Part shown: piece by piece, positions 11,012 to 23,128 of the stretch
Layout: each line of letters begins with the position of its first letter
Position numbering within the stretch: the first letter of the stretch is position 1
Origin: Phlebotomus papatasi
Lineage: Eukaryota; Arthropoda; Insecta; Diptera; Psychodidae
NCBI RefSeq assembly: GCF_024763615.1
Contig: NC_077222.1
Span: 27,094,001 to 27,158,000 of the forward strand
Reading direction: 5' to 3'
Length of the DNA stretch: 64,000 bases
Made by a program: the position numbers and the translations under genes
Notes under the pieces: model-generated
Seen by the model: the letters and a program-made list of their open reading frames with translations, nothing else
The model's database searches: none
What the model was told of the DNA's origin: nothing

Positions 11012-13044
11012 ATTTTGCAGATATTGAACTGCGACTTAAACAAATTTGCTCGTAGTTCTTGTATTATTTCGGCGAACGATATCGATTTTAGTGCTCTGCG
11101 ATTGGCACGACGATACCCTAATAATAGAAGACTGGTCGATTACAGCAAAAAATTGTCTAAGAAGGTACGCGACATGGTCAGAGAAGCAAAAGACTCGTAT
11201 TATGCCGATAGGCTGCAATCTGCTGGAAGCGATACCAAGCGATGTTGGAGAATAGTCAATGAAATGACAAACCGTGGGAAAAAAAGTACTGACATTCCAA
11301 GCCTAATCACCAAAAATGGTGCTCTTCTGAGTGACCGAAATGAAATATGTAATGAGCTGAACACATACTTTGCTACGGCAGTAAGCGACCTAATGTCTGA
11401 CAATAATGGTACAGCTGCTATGTGTGCCCCTCCTTGGCCTGACATACACATCAGTAACTCCTTTTTTTGTAGACCAACTACTGCTTCTGAGATATACACT
11501 GTTATTTCTGGAATGAAGAATCAATGTGCGCCGGGTGCTGATGGCATTACTAATAAAATGCTGAAAATGGTGTCGCTCAACATTGTTGACGTACTTGCCC
11601 ATCTCATAAACTTATCATTCGAGTCAGGAATTTTTCCTAATGCACTAAAATCTTCCGTAATCATCCCGATCTTCAAAAAAGGTGACAAGAAAATACCCTC
11701 CAATTACCGACCAATTTCCTTGATTTCAAGTATATCCAAAATTGTTGAGAAGATCATGTACAGAAGAATGAATGACTTTCTGTCTTCGCATCGGTATTTC
11801 TCCGACGCGCAATTTGGATTTCGTGAACGATCAGGATGCGAGGATGCCATCTTGCAGCTCCTTGGACGCCTACACAATGCGCTCAACAAGAATCCCAAAA
11901 GAGCGGCCACGATAATATTTCTAGACCTTACAAAGGCATTTGAAGCTGTGCAGCATAATATTCTCCTGGCGAAGTGCGAAATGGCAGGTTTCCGAGGAAC
12001 CGCTCAAAACTGGCTCAGGTCCTATCTGACCGGAAGACAGCAGGTGGTGAGACTCCACGACTGCACAAGTGCGCCGATGGAGTGTGTCCTAGGAGTCCCG
12101 CAAGGCTCTGTTTTGGGTCCTCTGCTTTCCTCATATATGCAAACAGCCTACTGTCCGGCATGCTCCTAGGAAGCCCCACAGCCTATGCGGACGATGTAGC
12201 AATTCTGTATGAAAACACTTGTATTGAGGCAGTTGAACATGACATCCGAATTGACCTTCTTCGTATCAGGGAGTGGTTGGATTTTCATGGAATGATGATG
12301 AGCCCAAAGACTGTGCTAATGTGGTTTGGTAGACGGCGGGAGGAGTTAACAGGAGTTGTCTGTCACTCTAGGCGGTGTCCTTCTCCTCATGGCTCTTGCA
12401 TCAACAACTGCATTGTTATTCAAAAAGTTGACAATTTCAAGTACTTGGGCTTAATAGTGGATGGTGCTCTAAAATGGAATGAGCACATCGAAAAGATACA
12501 GTGCAACATGCGTGCTGTCTCGCGTCAAATGTACGTCTTGAGGAGCTCTTGCTCTCCCCAGCTTCTACGCTCATTCTACTTCGCTCTGGGCCAGTCAAGG
12601 CTCAGTTATGGTATTATCTTTTGGGGTGGTACGTATGAAGCTCACACAAAGCATTTGTTGGTGGCACATAAGGCTATCTTGAGAACTATGTCATTTGCTG
12701 GATGGAGAGATCACAGTGGTCCACTTTTTACGAGATGGGGCATTCTGCCTCTCTACCATCTCTATGTATTGAGAATCTTTGAATTGTTTCATAATGGATC
12801 TAACAGAAGCGTCCAACCTGCCATTCTAATCCGCAACGATTGTAACTATAGAAGGAATGAGCTCTTGGAGATTCCGAGGCCTACTACTGAGGCATTCAAG
12901 AGATCCATAAACTATCTTGCACCCCTTGTCGTGAACAATATTAATGCGCGTGTGCAACGTTTAACCCGAAGTCAGGTGTTGAAATTATTGTCCACACTTG
13001 ATGCACAGACTATAAAAAATCTGATGAACTCGCGATACAATTGA
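11012..13044 (+). pseudogene. LINE reverse transcriptase ORF, 5'-truncated and frameshifted
   Basis: The first frame is open from 11012 to about 12126, then one frame back to 13044. RT blocks are seen in order: KSSVIIPIFKKGD and SNYRPISLISS; QFGFRERSGCED; FLDLTKAF (motif A, catalytic Asp); GVPQGSVLGPL (motif B); YADD (motif C); and FKYLGLIVDGALKW (thumb). The break lies between GPL and FLIYANSLL, at about 12126-12135, and is best explained by loss of a single T. No endonuclease domain is seen upstream and no RNase H motif downstream. The frame-internal residues are otherwise intact, so the insertion is fairly young, but it cannot encode a full RT. Confidence 0.88.
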
Positions 13045-13184
13045 CTTTTTAAGTATTACAATATAATTTTTGTATATTGCGCCAACTCTGGCTAATCAGT
13101 TAACCTTGACTTAGCCAAGAAAATCTTATTGTATGATATTGTATTATTATACTCTAATGAATAAATAATAATAATAATAATAAT
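11012..13184 (+). mobile_element. 5'-truncated non-LTR retrotransposon (LINE) with (TAA)n tail
   Basis: The element consists of a pre-RT linker, a reverse transcriptase domain, the C-terminal region and a 3' tail of TAA repeats (about 13160-13184). The endonuclease and any first ORF are missing, as expected for 5'-truncated insertions made by target-primed reverse transcription. One frameshift interrupts the ORF. RT motif style is nearest to the CR1/L2/I-like groups of LINEs; I cannot fix the clade without a tree. A target-site duplication is not clear: a weak ATATYGAA-like similarity exists on both sides. Confidence 0.85.
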
Positions 13185-15972
13185 ATCGAAATATATCAAA
13201 CTATAAGTCAATTCGTTTTAGGAAATCACTTGCCATTAGTCTTCAGTGCTTCTATGCAAAAACGTCGGACAAATGAAATGTCGAGAGGCCCCTGCCGTTT
13301 AACCTTTAAGTCGGGGACAATCGGAATATGTAACTGCTCTCTTTAAAGGTCGACCAATGAAAATGAGTGGACTACATTCCCATAAGATTCCAATAAGCCA
13401 TCTCTCAGCGTTAAGCCGTAAGTCTATCTTGGACATAAGCCTTTACTCGTTTCATTCGGTCTTCTTATTCTTTATCTTTCTAGCCAATTCAGAGAAATTG
13501 TGCAAACGCAAATAGAAATGGAGAAACCGTGCTTTAAAGTTTTCGTTTTTTGCCTAAATATTCTGCAGATAGTTTATCTATCTATTTAAGCAATTAAAAA
13601 ATGTGGACTTCTTTTGACTTTGCACTTAGGGGTAACCCACTTGACGGGGAACTGCAGGTTCTTTCAGAAATTTACATTAAATATCACACTTAGAATTTTG
13701 GTTTATTTCTCATGAAACTCAATTAATGGATTTAAATAAGGATACCTAATACATTTTATTATTTTTATAAAAAAAGGTATACCTATTGATTATTCGATAT
13801 TACAAGGCACACAAAGCACAACTTTCTTTTTTTATTTAAAGGAAAGAGAGTGGTAAAATTTGAAGCTGTTCCAGCATTCCACTCAAGCAAAACTTTTGGC
13901 TAAAATTATGCACCTGTATGATCGAACGATATAAAATTAACAAACCGATTTTAGTTAGTTAATGGACTTATTCTCAGCTACTCGTTACATTTATCCGTAA
14001 GTTTGTGTATTTATCTTTTTCTTTGTTTTCTTTTCATTCACAGGATTGAGGTTTTCGACCCGTACAATCCCTATTTTCGACCTGTAAATCTTTACTTATC
14101 GTCTTGGAGGATTTTCATTTGTGATTGAAAATTTGTTTTTTTTTACTTTGTTACGGTTGACAAGAAACTTTTGGTATGGGTACCAACTTTTTTCCAAGGG
14201 ATTACTGAACTTGCTAATTGTGTCAAAAGGAAGCTAGAGATGTTGGCTTGGAATGAAAGTTGAATGACATTCATCTCCTTTCTTTCTATCTCACCATCAT
14301 ACTCAATTTTCTATTCATGACATCGCATCAGATGAAAATATCCTTGGAAAATTGGAAAACTCCATCAATGATGGCACGTGATGATGATTCGCGGGGTTGA
14401 AGATTTTTTTTAAGTTGTTGCTTGCACTTGGGAAGAACAATCCGGGAACAAATTTTCAGGATTGTTGCTTCAGCAAAGCTTCACGTCGTTTAACCATGAA
14501 ATCTCTCAATGGGATTTCTTTCAATCCTGCGACAAGGTGAATATCTTCCACTTCTCTTGCTTTACTTGTTTTATATGAAAAAAGTTTGAGGGATGTTGAA
14601 TGAATTTTTATCTATGGGAGAAATATGTAATAAGTCAAAAAGCTTCTTGACTTTGATACAAATCTCCTGTGAGGAGTGTTGGGACTAAAAGTTTTGTAGA
14701 GCTTTCCACAATGGGGATACTTTGTGGATGAGGATTTTCTCTGAAGACATATACAGGAAAATTAGTTTCCAACTCAATGGAAAATCTGTCTGTAGCATTG
14801 AATACGCCGAATAAATCTTTAATTATTCCAAATGATGGTCTCAATGGTAAACATACGGCCAATTTTCTAACCACGAATGATACCATCATCATTGTCACAA
14901 AGCACCAGGGTGGACTTTTAATTAATTTTCACGTCATCCATGTGGAACTGTGATTGACCATTGAATGCCCTCGTGTATGAGTTTGTCCTTAAAATTTGAT
15001 TTTGGTGAACTTGGAAGGGATATTCGATGCAGAACGTTCTTTGATATTGAGTGGTGACTTTTCTCAAAACTCCTACACTCTAAGGAATTTGTCCAAATTA
15101 CAATATGTAAATTGAATGTCGTCTGGGCATAAGAGTCCTTTTCACTTAAGTAACACGAGTGATTTCTTGAGAGTCTATGAGATAATCCCTTAGTCACTTT
15201 GGAAAGATTGACATGAAAAACTTTTTCTTTTGGTCATTACTCTGAGCCAGAAAGAATCTGTCTTTTTGGTGTGAGATTTTCTTGAGAAAGTGAAACTTCT
15301 TTTTGAGCACAAAAAAAAACGTCTGAGAATTATTTATATTCATTTGCAATTACAATCATACGACATTATTCATTGTCTTTGAAATGTGCAAAGACATAAG
15401 TTTTCTGCACTGACTCACCAGTACCATAATCATATTTCACTCAAAATGCAAAAGATATTTTTCTTATTCGTAATACAATGACATAATGTTGTTAGAGAAG
15501 TTTTTTCAAGAGAAAAGTTTTGTCTTGATTGAAATTAAGAGAAACTTGGCACGCATTTTGAAAATGAATGAATATTTAGGATACAGTGAGTTTTCCATTT
15601 CGGCAAAAAAATCTTTTATGAGACCAATTCCTTGGTGTAGTATGCCAGAATTATACGATTAAGCGAAAATCGTTTTATATTATAAACTTCTTTTAATACT
15701 AAACCTACCGACCATTTTTGATCGTTTTTCCTAGGGCACTCGGTCAAATAACACACCACGGTAGGGTAGAATACTCAACAAATTTTTCTTAGAAGAGGAA
15801 AAAATTAAAATTCATACACTGAAAAATATATTACATGAATATTTTAATAAATTCATAAATTTTTATAGCCTCCTTGTTCCGTGTTAATATATGTTAATTT
15901 TAAAAAGTTTTTAAACCAGTCAATTTAACCGGTCTTTGTAGGTTTAGTGTTAATTAATTGAGAGTGGTAGCT
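13185..15972. other. no gene recognised; mainly unique noncoding DNA
   Basis: The only repeat traces are near 13260-13445, with a TTAACCTTTAAG word and a sequence related to the GTCCAGGACATAAG inverted-repeat family. Two minus-strand open frames of 87 codons (14635-14898 and 14934-15197) have no recognisable domain, signal peptide or conserved motif. The DNA at 14380-15960 is plain AT-rich sequence, possibly part of a long intron. Confidence 0.4.
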
Positions 15973-16865
15973 TACACTAAAAAAAATAATCGAGTTAAAC
16001 TTACTCGAATCGATATTGAATTAACTCTTTTTCGTTGTGATTTTAGAATTAACTAAATTTTAGAGTTCATTTTACTTCTATTTAGGGGTAATATTCAGAA
16101 GAGTTGTTTTAACTTTTTTTTCTAAAATTTACATGACAAAAGAGTGTAAATAACTCTTTTTAAGACTGAAAATAACTCGTCTTAATAGTTAAAAAAAACT
16201 CGTTTCAAGAGTTAAAAAAAAAACTTTTGTCGTTATGTCCAGCGCACAATAACTTTTGTTTATAAACATGTGTTCAAAATCTCTCATGAGAAGGAGCGAG
16301 ATGATAATATTTAGATCTCAATCACTCTTATGCCCCGCGCACAATATCTTTTGTTTGTAAACATGTTTTCGGAGCTTCCTGTGAGAGGGAGTGAAATCTA
16401 GATCTAGTCATCTCACTCACTCTCATAGGCAATTTCAAAAACATGTTTACAAACAAAAGTTATTGTGCGCTGGGCATTATTGAAATGTCGAAAATATGTT
16501 TACTAAACAGATGTAATTGTGATTTGGGCATTAAAATAACTCTTTCAAATCCCAAAATGTATGTGTTTTGCTATTTTATATGTTTTTTTATCATTTACTT
16601 TTTATTAAAATTTTCTTGACCTCAAGTTCCCTATGTTCCGAGTGAAATATCGCGTATGATGCACACACATGTCTTCATGAAACAATGTTAGGCATATTTC
16701 TAGTTGATGTTCCATATGAACTTTGTCACATGAAAATCCTCTTGACTGAAGTACATTCATAAAACGAAAACACTTAAGCATATACTTCAGTCGAGATGAA
16801 ATTTTACATCGAAAAAGAGTAATAATTACATCAATATCCGACAAATTAATTCAACTTGCACGAAG
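15973..16865 (+). mobile_element. composite non-autonomous element A, copy 1
   Basis: It starts TACACTAAAAAAAATAATCG and ends near CAACTTGCACGAAG. An inverted copy with the same two ends lies at 50185-52984. The left third iterates GAGTTATTTTAACTC-type words and the right third contains GACTGAAGTATATGC. The ends are degenerate inverted repeats of each other (a shared GAATTAA..ACTCTTTTTCG pattern). This copy carries its own insertion at about 16231-16531, absent from copy 2, which dates that insertion after the two copies separated. Noncoding. Confidence 0.65.
16231..16531. mobile_element. MITE with doubled, nested inverted repeats (GCCCAGCGCACAATAAC family)
   Basis: Four copies of one terminal motif lie in head-to-head order: GTCCAGCGCACAATAAC (16237), GCCCCGCGCACAATATC (16332), the complement of GCCCAGCGCACAATAAC (ending about 16476), and a decayed complement ending about 16530. 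Each is followed on its inner side by a TTTTGTTTRTAAACATG-like block. The corresponding position in the 50-53 kb copy of element A is empty, so this is a real insertion. The tetrad could be one MITE inside another of the same family. Confidence 0.65.
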
Positions 16866-17102
16866 TTGAATTAATTGAACTACTTGGACTCTGCCATAGA
16901 GTTGTTTTAATTTTTAGGTTTTTGTCTTAGTTGGTATTAATTAGATTCGTATTATATACCGTTTACCGGTTCTCAATCACATAAATCATAAATCACTTAA
17001 AATATTCCATCTAATTTGTCTCTCGGCTTAACTCGAGGAACAACTTGGCTAGAGAAAAACTGATGGGAATTTAGTCTAATCAATATTGTGATTATAAATA
17101 CG

Positions 17103-18060
17103 TTAACTCTTTCGCGTCACACTTTTATTCAGCAGATGAATTCATGTAAAATTGAGTTTTTCCTAATGCTTTATGATCAAATATAATATAGTTCAGAGAG
17201 GAAAAAAATTTTCCATTGCGTGAAAACTCGGAAAAACCCCGGGTCATATATGACCCTATTGTCCTCAAGGGAAGTGTACATACCATTTTCAAAATCTATA
17301 TCACGGGCTTTTTAAGAGTTTTTTTGCTTAAAGTTGTTAATTTGGCCAAAACCATGGCAAACTGGATTGTTTTGATGAACACTGTACTCCTAGTGTTCAA
17401 GAAATCTTCCTGGTAATCTCTTGAACAATTACTGTCACAATATTTTAGGTGGTATTTGGCAAAAATAAACTTATCCACATATTTATTCACACACAATACA
17501 ATTGCACAATATGAGATGCTTGCAGAATACTCTAAAATATTGCAAAATATGTTATAATTCATTAGATATAAGATGAAATGTCCAGGAGCAAGATGTCCCA
17601 CCTGCATTTCACAAAGAAAAACAATGTCCCAACTACATTTCGCTATAGGTTTGGGACGAAAACACTGTTACCCTTGCCGACAATAGGGTCATATATGACC
17701 CGGAAAATTCTACACGCTTTTCTGGAAAATTGAGAGTAGTTTATTATATCAAAATATGCAATATACAATCTTTGGATATTTTATTTTGTGTTTCTAAAGA
17801 ACTTTTTGCTGAAAAAAATAAATTAATATAAAAAATTTTGAAAAAGAAAAGTCATTTCACAAAGTTCGAAATTAGTGATTTTTGATCTCAAATATTTTCT
17901 TTTCCTGAATATCTGGAGTCTTGAGAAAATTAGCCAAGAATCTTACATCCTTCTATTATGATGTCGTGCACAAACCGATAGATTTCAATTAATGTAAATA
18001 GTCAAAAAAAAATTGTTTTTCCCCGGGTCATATATGACCCTAATGACGCGAAAGAATTAA
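17103..18060 (+). mobile_element. TTAA-flanked (piggyBac-like) non-autonomous element, copy 1
   Basis: 958 bp bounded by TTAA on both sides. The inverted ends are CTCTTTCGCGTCA and TGACGCGAAAGA. TTAA duplications are diagnostic of piggyBac-superfamily transposition; assignment beyond that is inferred. There is no transposase. The perfect 16-bp palindrome GGGTCATATATGACCC occurs three times: 17241-17256, 17686-17701 and 18025-18040. An inverted and internally deleted copy lies at 21551-22169. The 66- and 103-codon open frames inside have no recognised motif, although the 66-codon frame is preserved in both copies. Confidence 0.8.
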
Positions 18061-19767
18061 GCCGTCTCTCTGCTTGAGTCGAAGGTATATCCAGGGCATT
18101 AAAGTCAGTTTTTCTGATTTCACAATACTTGAAGACAATCCTATTTGTATTGTTCTTCAAATAAACTAACAATAGAACAGTTCTCGACTTCAGTCAAAGA
18201 ATAAGAAGATTACTAGAGAAACTCAATCTTGAATTCGAAATAAGTCAGAAACTGTTAATTCCTCATCCCATGACCAATCCCTCATTATTGATATATACAT
18301 AATTCCACCGATATTATGCAAATCAAATTAACACCTCGAAATATGAAATGAAACAGTACAGATTTTCCTTTATTTCTCAATATAGCAGAATTCTGTTGAA
18401 AATTTTCTTGTCACGGTTGTTAATAAAAATATTCAGAAGATATCGATTCATTTCCAATATCAATGTGTATTTATTTCAATGTCCACATGAGTGTCGTTCC
18501 CATATAACATTTCCAATTCACTTATTTTGTGTCGGAAAATCACATTTTCCCTATTTACGGATTCAAGTTCAAGAATTTTCATCTTCTATTCGTACGGAAG
18601 AAGAAATATTGTATACATTTAGGATCGATATTGAGTTAAAAAATTAATGCGATAAATAATAAAAATTTAGACATGATCCTCGTGGTAAAATTTTCTAATT
18701 TAAATCCATAAAAGAAGAGTTTTCCTTGCTGTGTGTACATCAAAGTTTTGACCGAAAATAAAGGGTTCTTTTGAGGTTGTTTTGATATTCAAATTCAATG
18801 TCAAGTTTTCTCATTGTTATTTCAACCCTTTCCTCGAAAACTTTTCCCACATTCCCCAGACGATATTAACACATTGGAGCAATTTTCATGAACAATTTAC
18901 TTGGTTCCAAAGCCCTATATACCACCAACAAAAAAAATCAAATTAAATGATAACAAGAAAAATGGATGAGGAGAAATTAAATTTGACGCGTCTCTTGCCA
19001 TAAAAGTGCGCTTTTTTGGGTATTGAATTAATGCGAAAAATCTCTCGACTTTCGTGGAGGGTATATTTAAAAATCTTTCCATCTAATAAATTCAATTTGC
19101 CTCAAATTCCATGCAAGAATTCAAAAATTCATCTATCATTTAATTAAAATGGGTTACTTAGGGAAAAAATGTGTCCCTTGAGTAAAAGGATTCTAAATGG
19201 TTGTCAGAGAAGTAATATATTTAAATATAAAATAGCAAAGGCATAAAGTTTTATAAAAACCTCAAAGACACCAATGACAATATTTCTCGCTCTTGAATAA
19301 ATTTATCTTTGAGTCAAATTTTGTCCTATGATGTTCTGAAAAAGAGCTTTCTTTCTGTTGAACGTGTCATTTTCATTCAGAAGGAATTATGTGAAAAGAA
19401 AAAAATTAAAGAGTGTAAAAGATCAATGATTTTCTGGCAAAGATACAAGAATTGCACAAAGCTTGGAGCATGGTGAAAACACAAAAAATAAAGAAAAGAT
19501 ACTTTAGAAATTTGTAAAATAGAAGATAAATTTGTTTTTCTTTTCTGTGGACTATTGTGATGTGATTCACATAAGAAGATTCTAAATTCAAGAAAGAATT
19601 CTTAGTAAATTCCAGTCAAAGGTACAACAGTTTAAAACAAACACTCTAGAATTTTGATCGAGGAACAGTTAAATTAACTTTTAGAAATCCATTGAGATAT
19701 CCTTAAAGTAAATATTCAGGTCAGGCAGAAATAACATACAAAAATGTGGTAATATTTTATATCGATA
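18061..19767. other. no gene recognised
   Basis: It starts with a GCCGTCTCTCTGCTTGAGTC stretch related to the inverted-repeat family at 33.8 and 54.7 kb, interrupted at 17.1 kb by the TTAA element. The rest is AT-rich unique DNA. An open frame of 99 codons at 18348-18647 is rich in F, I, R and S with no domain signature and looks like chance. Confidence 0.4.
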
Positions 19768-20022
19768 TAGGGTAAAGTGGTACAAGTTGGACAGTGATAC
19801 AAGTTGGACAATCAATGGTACAATTTGGACAGGGCTTTTTGTTTGATAAATTTAGTAGTTCATTTTTATTTGTATATTTTTAATGCTTTAGTTTTATAAT
19901 TTGGTTCCTTGTGCTTGAAAACAAATTTTGTACTGTATTTATCAAGAAAAAAGCCATGTCCAACTTGTACCGGCGAATTGTCCAACTTGTAACACTAATT
20001 CCAAATTATACACTTTACCCTA
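19768..20022. mobile_element. MITE, AGGGTAAAGTGG family
   Basis: 255 bp, from TAGGGTAAAGTGGTACAAGT to ATACACTTTACCCTA. The subterminal word TACAAGTTGGACA is iterated three times on the left and, complemented, twice on the right (TGTCCAACTTGTA). Noncoding, TA-flanked. Confidence 0.75.
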
Positions 20023-20071
20023 CATATTTTAATATTCTCTAAAATCTTTATTATATTGTAAAATTTACAAT

Positions 20072-20267
20072 TAGGGGAAAGTACTCTGCCTTCTAACGTT
20101 CATGACTTCTTTTGTTTTTTCCTAAGAGACTTACACATTTTTATTAAATATTAGCTCATCATCAATTTATTTTACAAGATAATTATTTGTAAGTCTCTTA
20201 AATAAAATAAAATAAAAGAAAACTTATATTATTCAAAGGCATGAACGTACTAAGGGAGAGTACCCTT
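20072..20267. mobile_element. MITE, AGGGGAAAGTACTC family
   Basis: About 196 bp. The left end AGGGGAAAGTACTCTGCC and right end GGGAGAGTACCCTT are complementary, and an inner AACGTTCATG / CATGAACGT pair extends the hairpin. It ends exactly where the next MITE begins (20268). Noncoding. Confidence 0.65.
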
Positions 20268-20518
20268 CACTGAGAGAAATCCGAAAAAGTTAAAATAACA
20301 TTCTGGAAATGTTAATTTTACCCTGCATTATTGATACGAAATCGGTGTAAATATTATCCTTTTAGGCGTATTAGGGGTTAAATTAACCCTTTTTCATGTT
20401 AATTTTACCCTTAAAAAAGGTGTAAAATTAACATTAAAAATGTTGATATATTTTTACACCTAAAAATTGTTAAAGTTATGAGGAAAAAAAGTTAATCGCA
20501 CCCTCTTTTTTTCTCAGT
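20268..20518 (-). mobile_element. 260-bp MITE, 'CACTGAGAGAAA' family copy 3
   Basis: Inverse orientation to the copies at 5138, 6493 and 33113. It runs from CACTGAGAGAAATCCG to TTTTTTTCTCAGT with the same iterated GTAAAATTAACA interior. It abuts the AGGGGAAAGTACTC MITE with no spacer. Confidence 0.78.
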
Positions 20519-21550
20519 CTTCCCTATATGAAATGTGTAAATTTTCAATTAAGGGAAATTAAGAATAGAGGAAATCTTTCAGGTTTCGCACATAATCTGG
20601 CTTCCAACAATTAATTTCCCATATTTCTTTAATGAATCTGATCTATATATTGGCATATTTTAATAGCTAGTTTGAAGTCAAACACAGTAAAGTAATTCAA
20701 GAGCATGAAGATTAGGTCACTTTAGGGACGTTTTCAAAAATGGGCTTTTAAGAGAATTTTGGGGACATTTTGGATCGATTTTTATCAAGGAAATCTACAA
20801 TGTTCTCTTGGAAGACGTTTTTGGCGTCATAAAGAGCATTTTCCATTTTATTTTGATAAAATTCTCGGCATTTTCTTCAAAGAAAAGTCTTCTTGGTGGT
20901 TTTAGTAAGTTTTCAGATTACGAAATCTGACAAAAAAAATTGAATTTAAATTAAATTTTTAATTTTAAACACAAAAAATAAATGTTCTCTATCGGAATTT
21001 GTACCCAAGAAAATCTCGTTTTGAAAATATTTTAGACGTCTTGGAGAGTTTTTGTGGAAGTGTTCTCGTCTTCCCAAATAATTTAATATCACAAAAGACA
21101 TATGGTTTTATGCTGAATTTTAAATAGAAATCTTGTTGAATTTGTTCCTAAGGGCGGTTAAAAAAAGAAAATTCAAGTTACTTTTGATCGCAATTTCCTA
21201 AAACAAAAAGAAAAGCTATTATCTGCTTTTTAAGAACATTTGAAGACTTATTTATAAACTTTATTGTTTATGATCTATTTGAACTACTTAAAATCATCAA
21301 AATCGGATTAAAATAAGATTTTTGTATATAAAGAGTCTGAAAGCTTTTTTGGTGAAAGAATACCGTATTGGAGAATTATTCTCAAAGGGCTTCAAATGCA
21401 ATTTGCTATAATAAAAAGCTGTTCAGATCCATGAGAACGTTTTTGTACCCCTTTATCTATCCGACAGACACACTACTGGAAAAAATAAAAGGGTAAAATT
21501 GATCTTTTTCCGAAAAAATGGATCATATTTAATTGAGATTATGTTTTGCC
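20519..21550. other. no gene recognised
   Basis: AT-rich DNA with several words of the type TTTTGGGGACATTTT and GAAGACGTTTTTGGCGTC that look repeat-derived, but no boundary can be set. No open frame of note. Confidence 0.4.
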
Positions 21551-22169
21551 TTAACTCTTTCGCGTCATTAGGGTCATATATGACCCGGGGAAAAAACAAT
21601 TTTTTTGACTATTTAAATTAATTGAAATCTATCGGTTTGTGCACGACATCATAATAGAAGGATGTAAGATTCTTGGCTAATTTTCTCAAGACTCCAGATA
21701 TTCAGGAAAAGAAAATATTTGAGATCAAAAATCACTTATTTCGAACTTTGTGAAATGACTTTTCTTTTTCAAAATTTTTTATATTAATTTATTTTTTTCA
21801 GCAAAAATTTTTTGCCAAATACTACTCAAAATATTGTGACAGTAATTGTTCAAGAGATTACCAGGAAGATTTCTTGAACACTAGGAGTACAGTGTTCATC
21901 AATACAATCCAGTTTGCCATGGTTTTGGCCAAATTAACAACTTTAAGCAAAAAAACTCTTAAAAAGCCCGTGATATAGATTTTGAAAATGGTATGTACAC
22001 TTTCCTTGAGGACAATAGGGTCATATATGACCCGGGGTTTTTCCGAGTTTTCACGCAATGGAACATTTTTTTTCTCTCAGAACTATTATATTTGATCATA
22101 AAGCATTAGGAAAAACTCAATTTTACATGAATTCACTTGCTGAATAAAAGTGGGACGCGAAAGAGTTAA
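21551..22169 (-). mobile_element. TTAA-flanked (piggyBac-like) non-autonomous element, copy 2
   Basis: 619 bp between TTAA at 21551 and TTAA at 22166. It is the inverse of 17103-18060. About 340 bp found in copy 1 between 17463 and 17804 are missing, and the deletion joins short similar words (GCAAAAA and TTTTTGC contexts). Two of the three GGGTCATATATGACCC palindromes remain (21571-21586 and 22018-22033). The TIR is intact on both sides, so it could still be mobilised by a matching transposase. Confidence 0.8.
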
Positions 22170-22587
22170 ACTTATTATTAATATCATATTTCTCTCAACG
22201 GAGCGAACACAAAAGATCACTTTTTGATTGTTTTTTGTGGTTTATTCCGGAAATAAATAAGTGTTAAAGCAGTGACCCTTTCATTTTTATCAGTGCAGAT
22301 AAACAGGGTTTCCTAGAAAAAGTGTTCGTCTATCAATTTCGTTTTTGTTTTTTAAACTAAAAGTCCTATTAAGGAGTTTATTGATTTTTTAAATGAGCTC
22401 AAATCAATAAAAATTAGATTTTTTTTTAATTTTCGAGAAAGGAGAAGGCAATTTTTTGTATGTGAAAAACGTGAAAAACAGTTTCTTTTGGTGATAATTC
22501 TTCAATATAACCACTCCTCTTTCTAAAATCCTAACTACACTTTAGACATTAAATAGATTCTATTATTAATCCTCAATCTTTGTACAA
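22170..22587. other. no gene recognised
   Basis: Plain AT-rich sequence between two elements. No motif or open frame. Confidence 0.5.
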
Positions 22588-23128
22588 TATAGGGGAAGGT
22601 TGTGCACCTTCGTAATTTTCCATATTTTACTTTAAATTGGTTACTGGTCATTTTCAGAATGAGTGATGATCTGTAAGACAGATCGGAACTTCCCACATTT
22701 CACTTTAAACATGTCTCAAACATGTCTTTAAACAGCATAAAATTGATTTTTTAATGCGTGATACAGGGCGTGATACCTCCTACAAACGATGAAAACAAGT
22801 AGATGAATGTTCCATCCAGGCAGTGATGCGCAAATTTTTGTATCCAGTGTAATGTTTCCGAGGAAAATGAGGCCTACATAGGTTTGCAAAATGTTGTACG
22901 AAGCTGAGTAATCCAGGGCAGCTTCGTAAAAATCGCCACTAAATTTCCATTTGCCTGGAGAAGGAAATCCAAAGATTTCCAGGAATTTTGTGAGGTGGAA
23001 TAATTATAAACCTAAAATAAGTAAGAGATTTTTTTTTGACATAGTGATATAATTGATTCGGTTTGTGTAGCATTCAGTACAAAATCTAAACATTTTTTCC
23101 CTACGAAGCTGCACAATCTTTCCCTGTA
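22588..23128. mobile_element. MITE, AGGGGAAGGTTGTGC family
   Basis: Its inverted ends are AGGGGAAGGTTGTGCACCTT on the left and GCTGCACAATCTTTCCCTGT on the right. A TTCGTA / TACGAA pair continues the stem and is repeated near 22898-22935, inside the element. About 541 bp, noncoding. Confidence 0.7.

Noticed and set aside
14635..15197. Two adjacent minus-strand open frames of 87 codons each as possible exons of a gene
   Set aside because: No domain, signal peptide or conserved motif. The two frames are not joined by good splice sites, and frames of this size are expected by chance in 64 kb.
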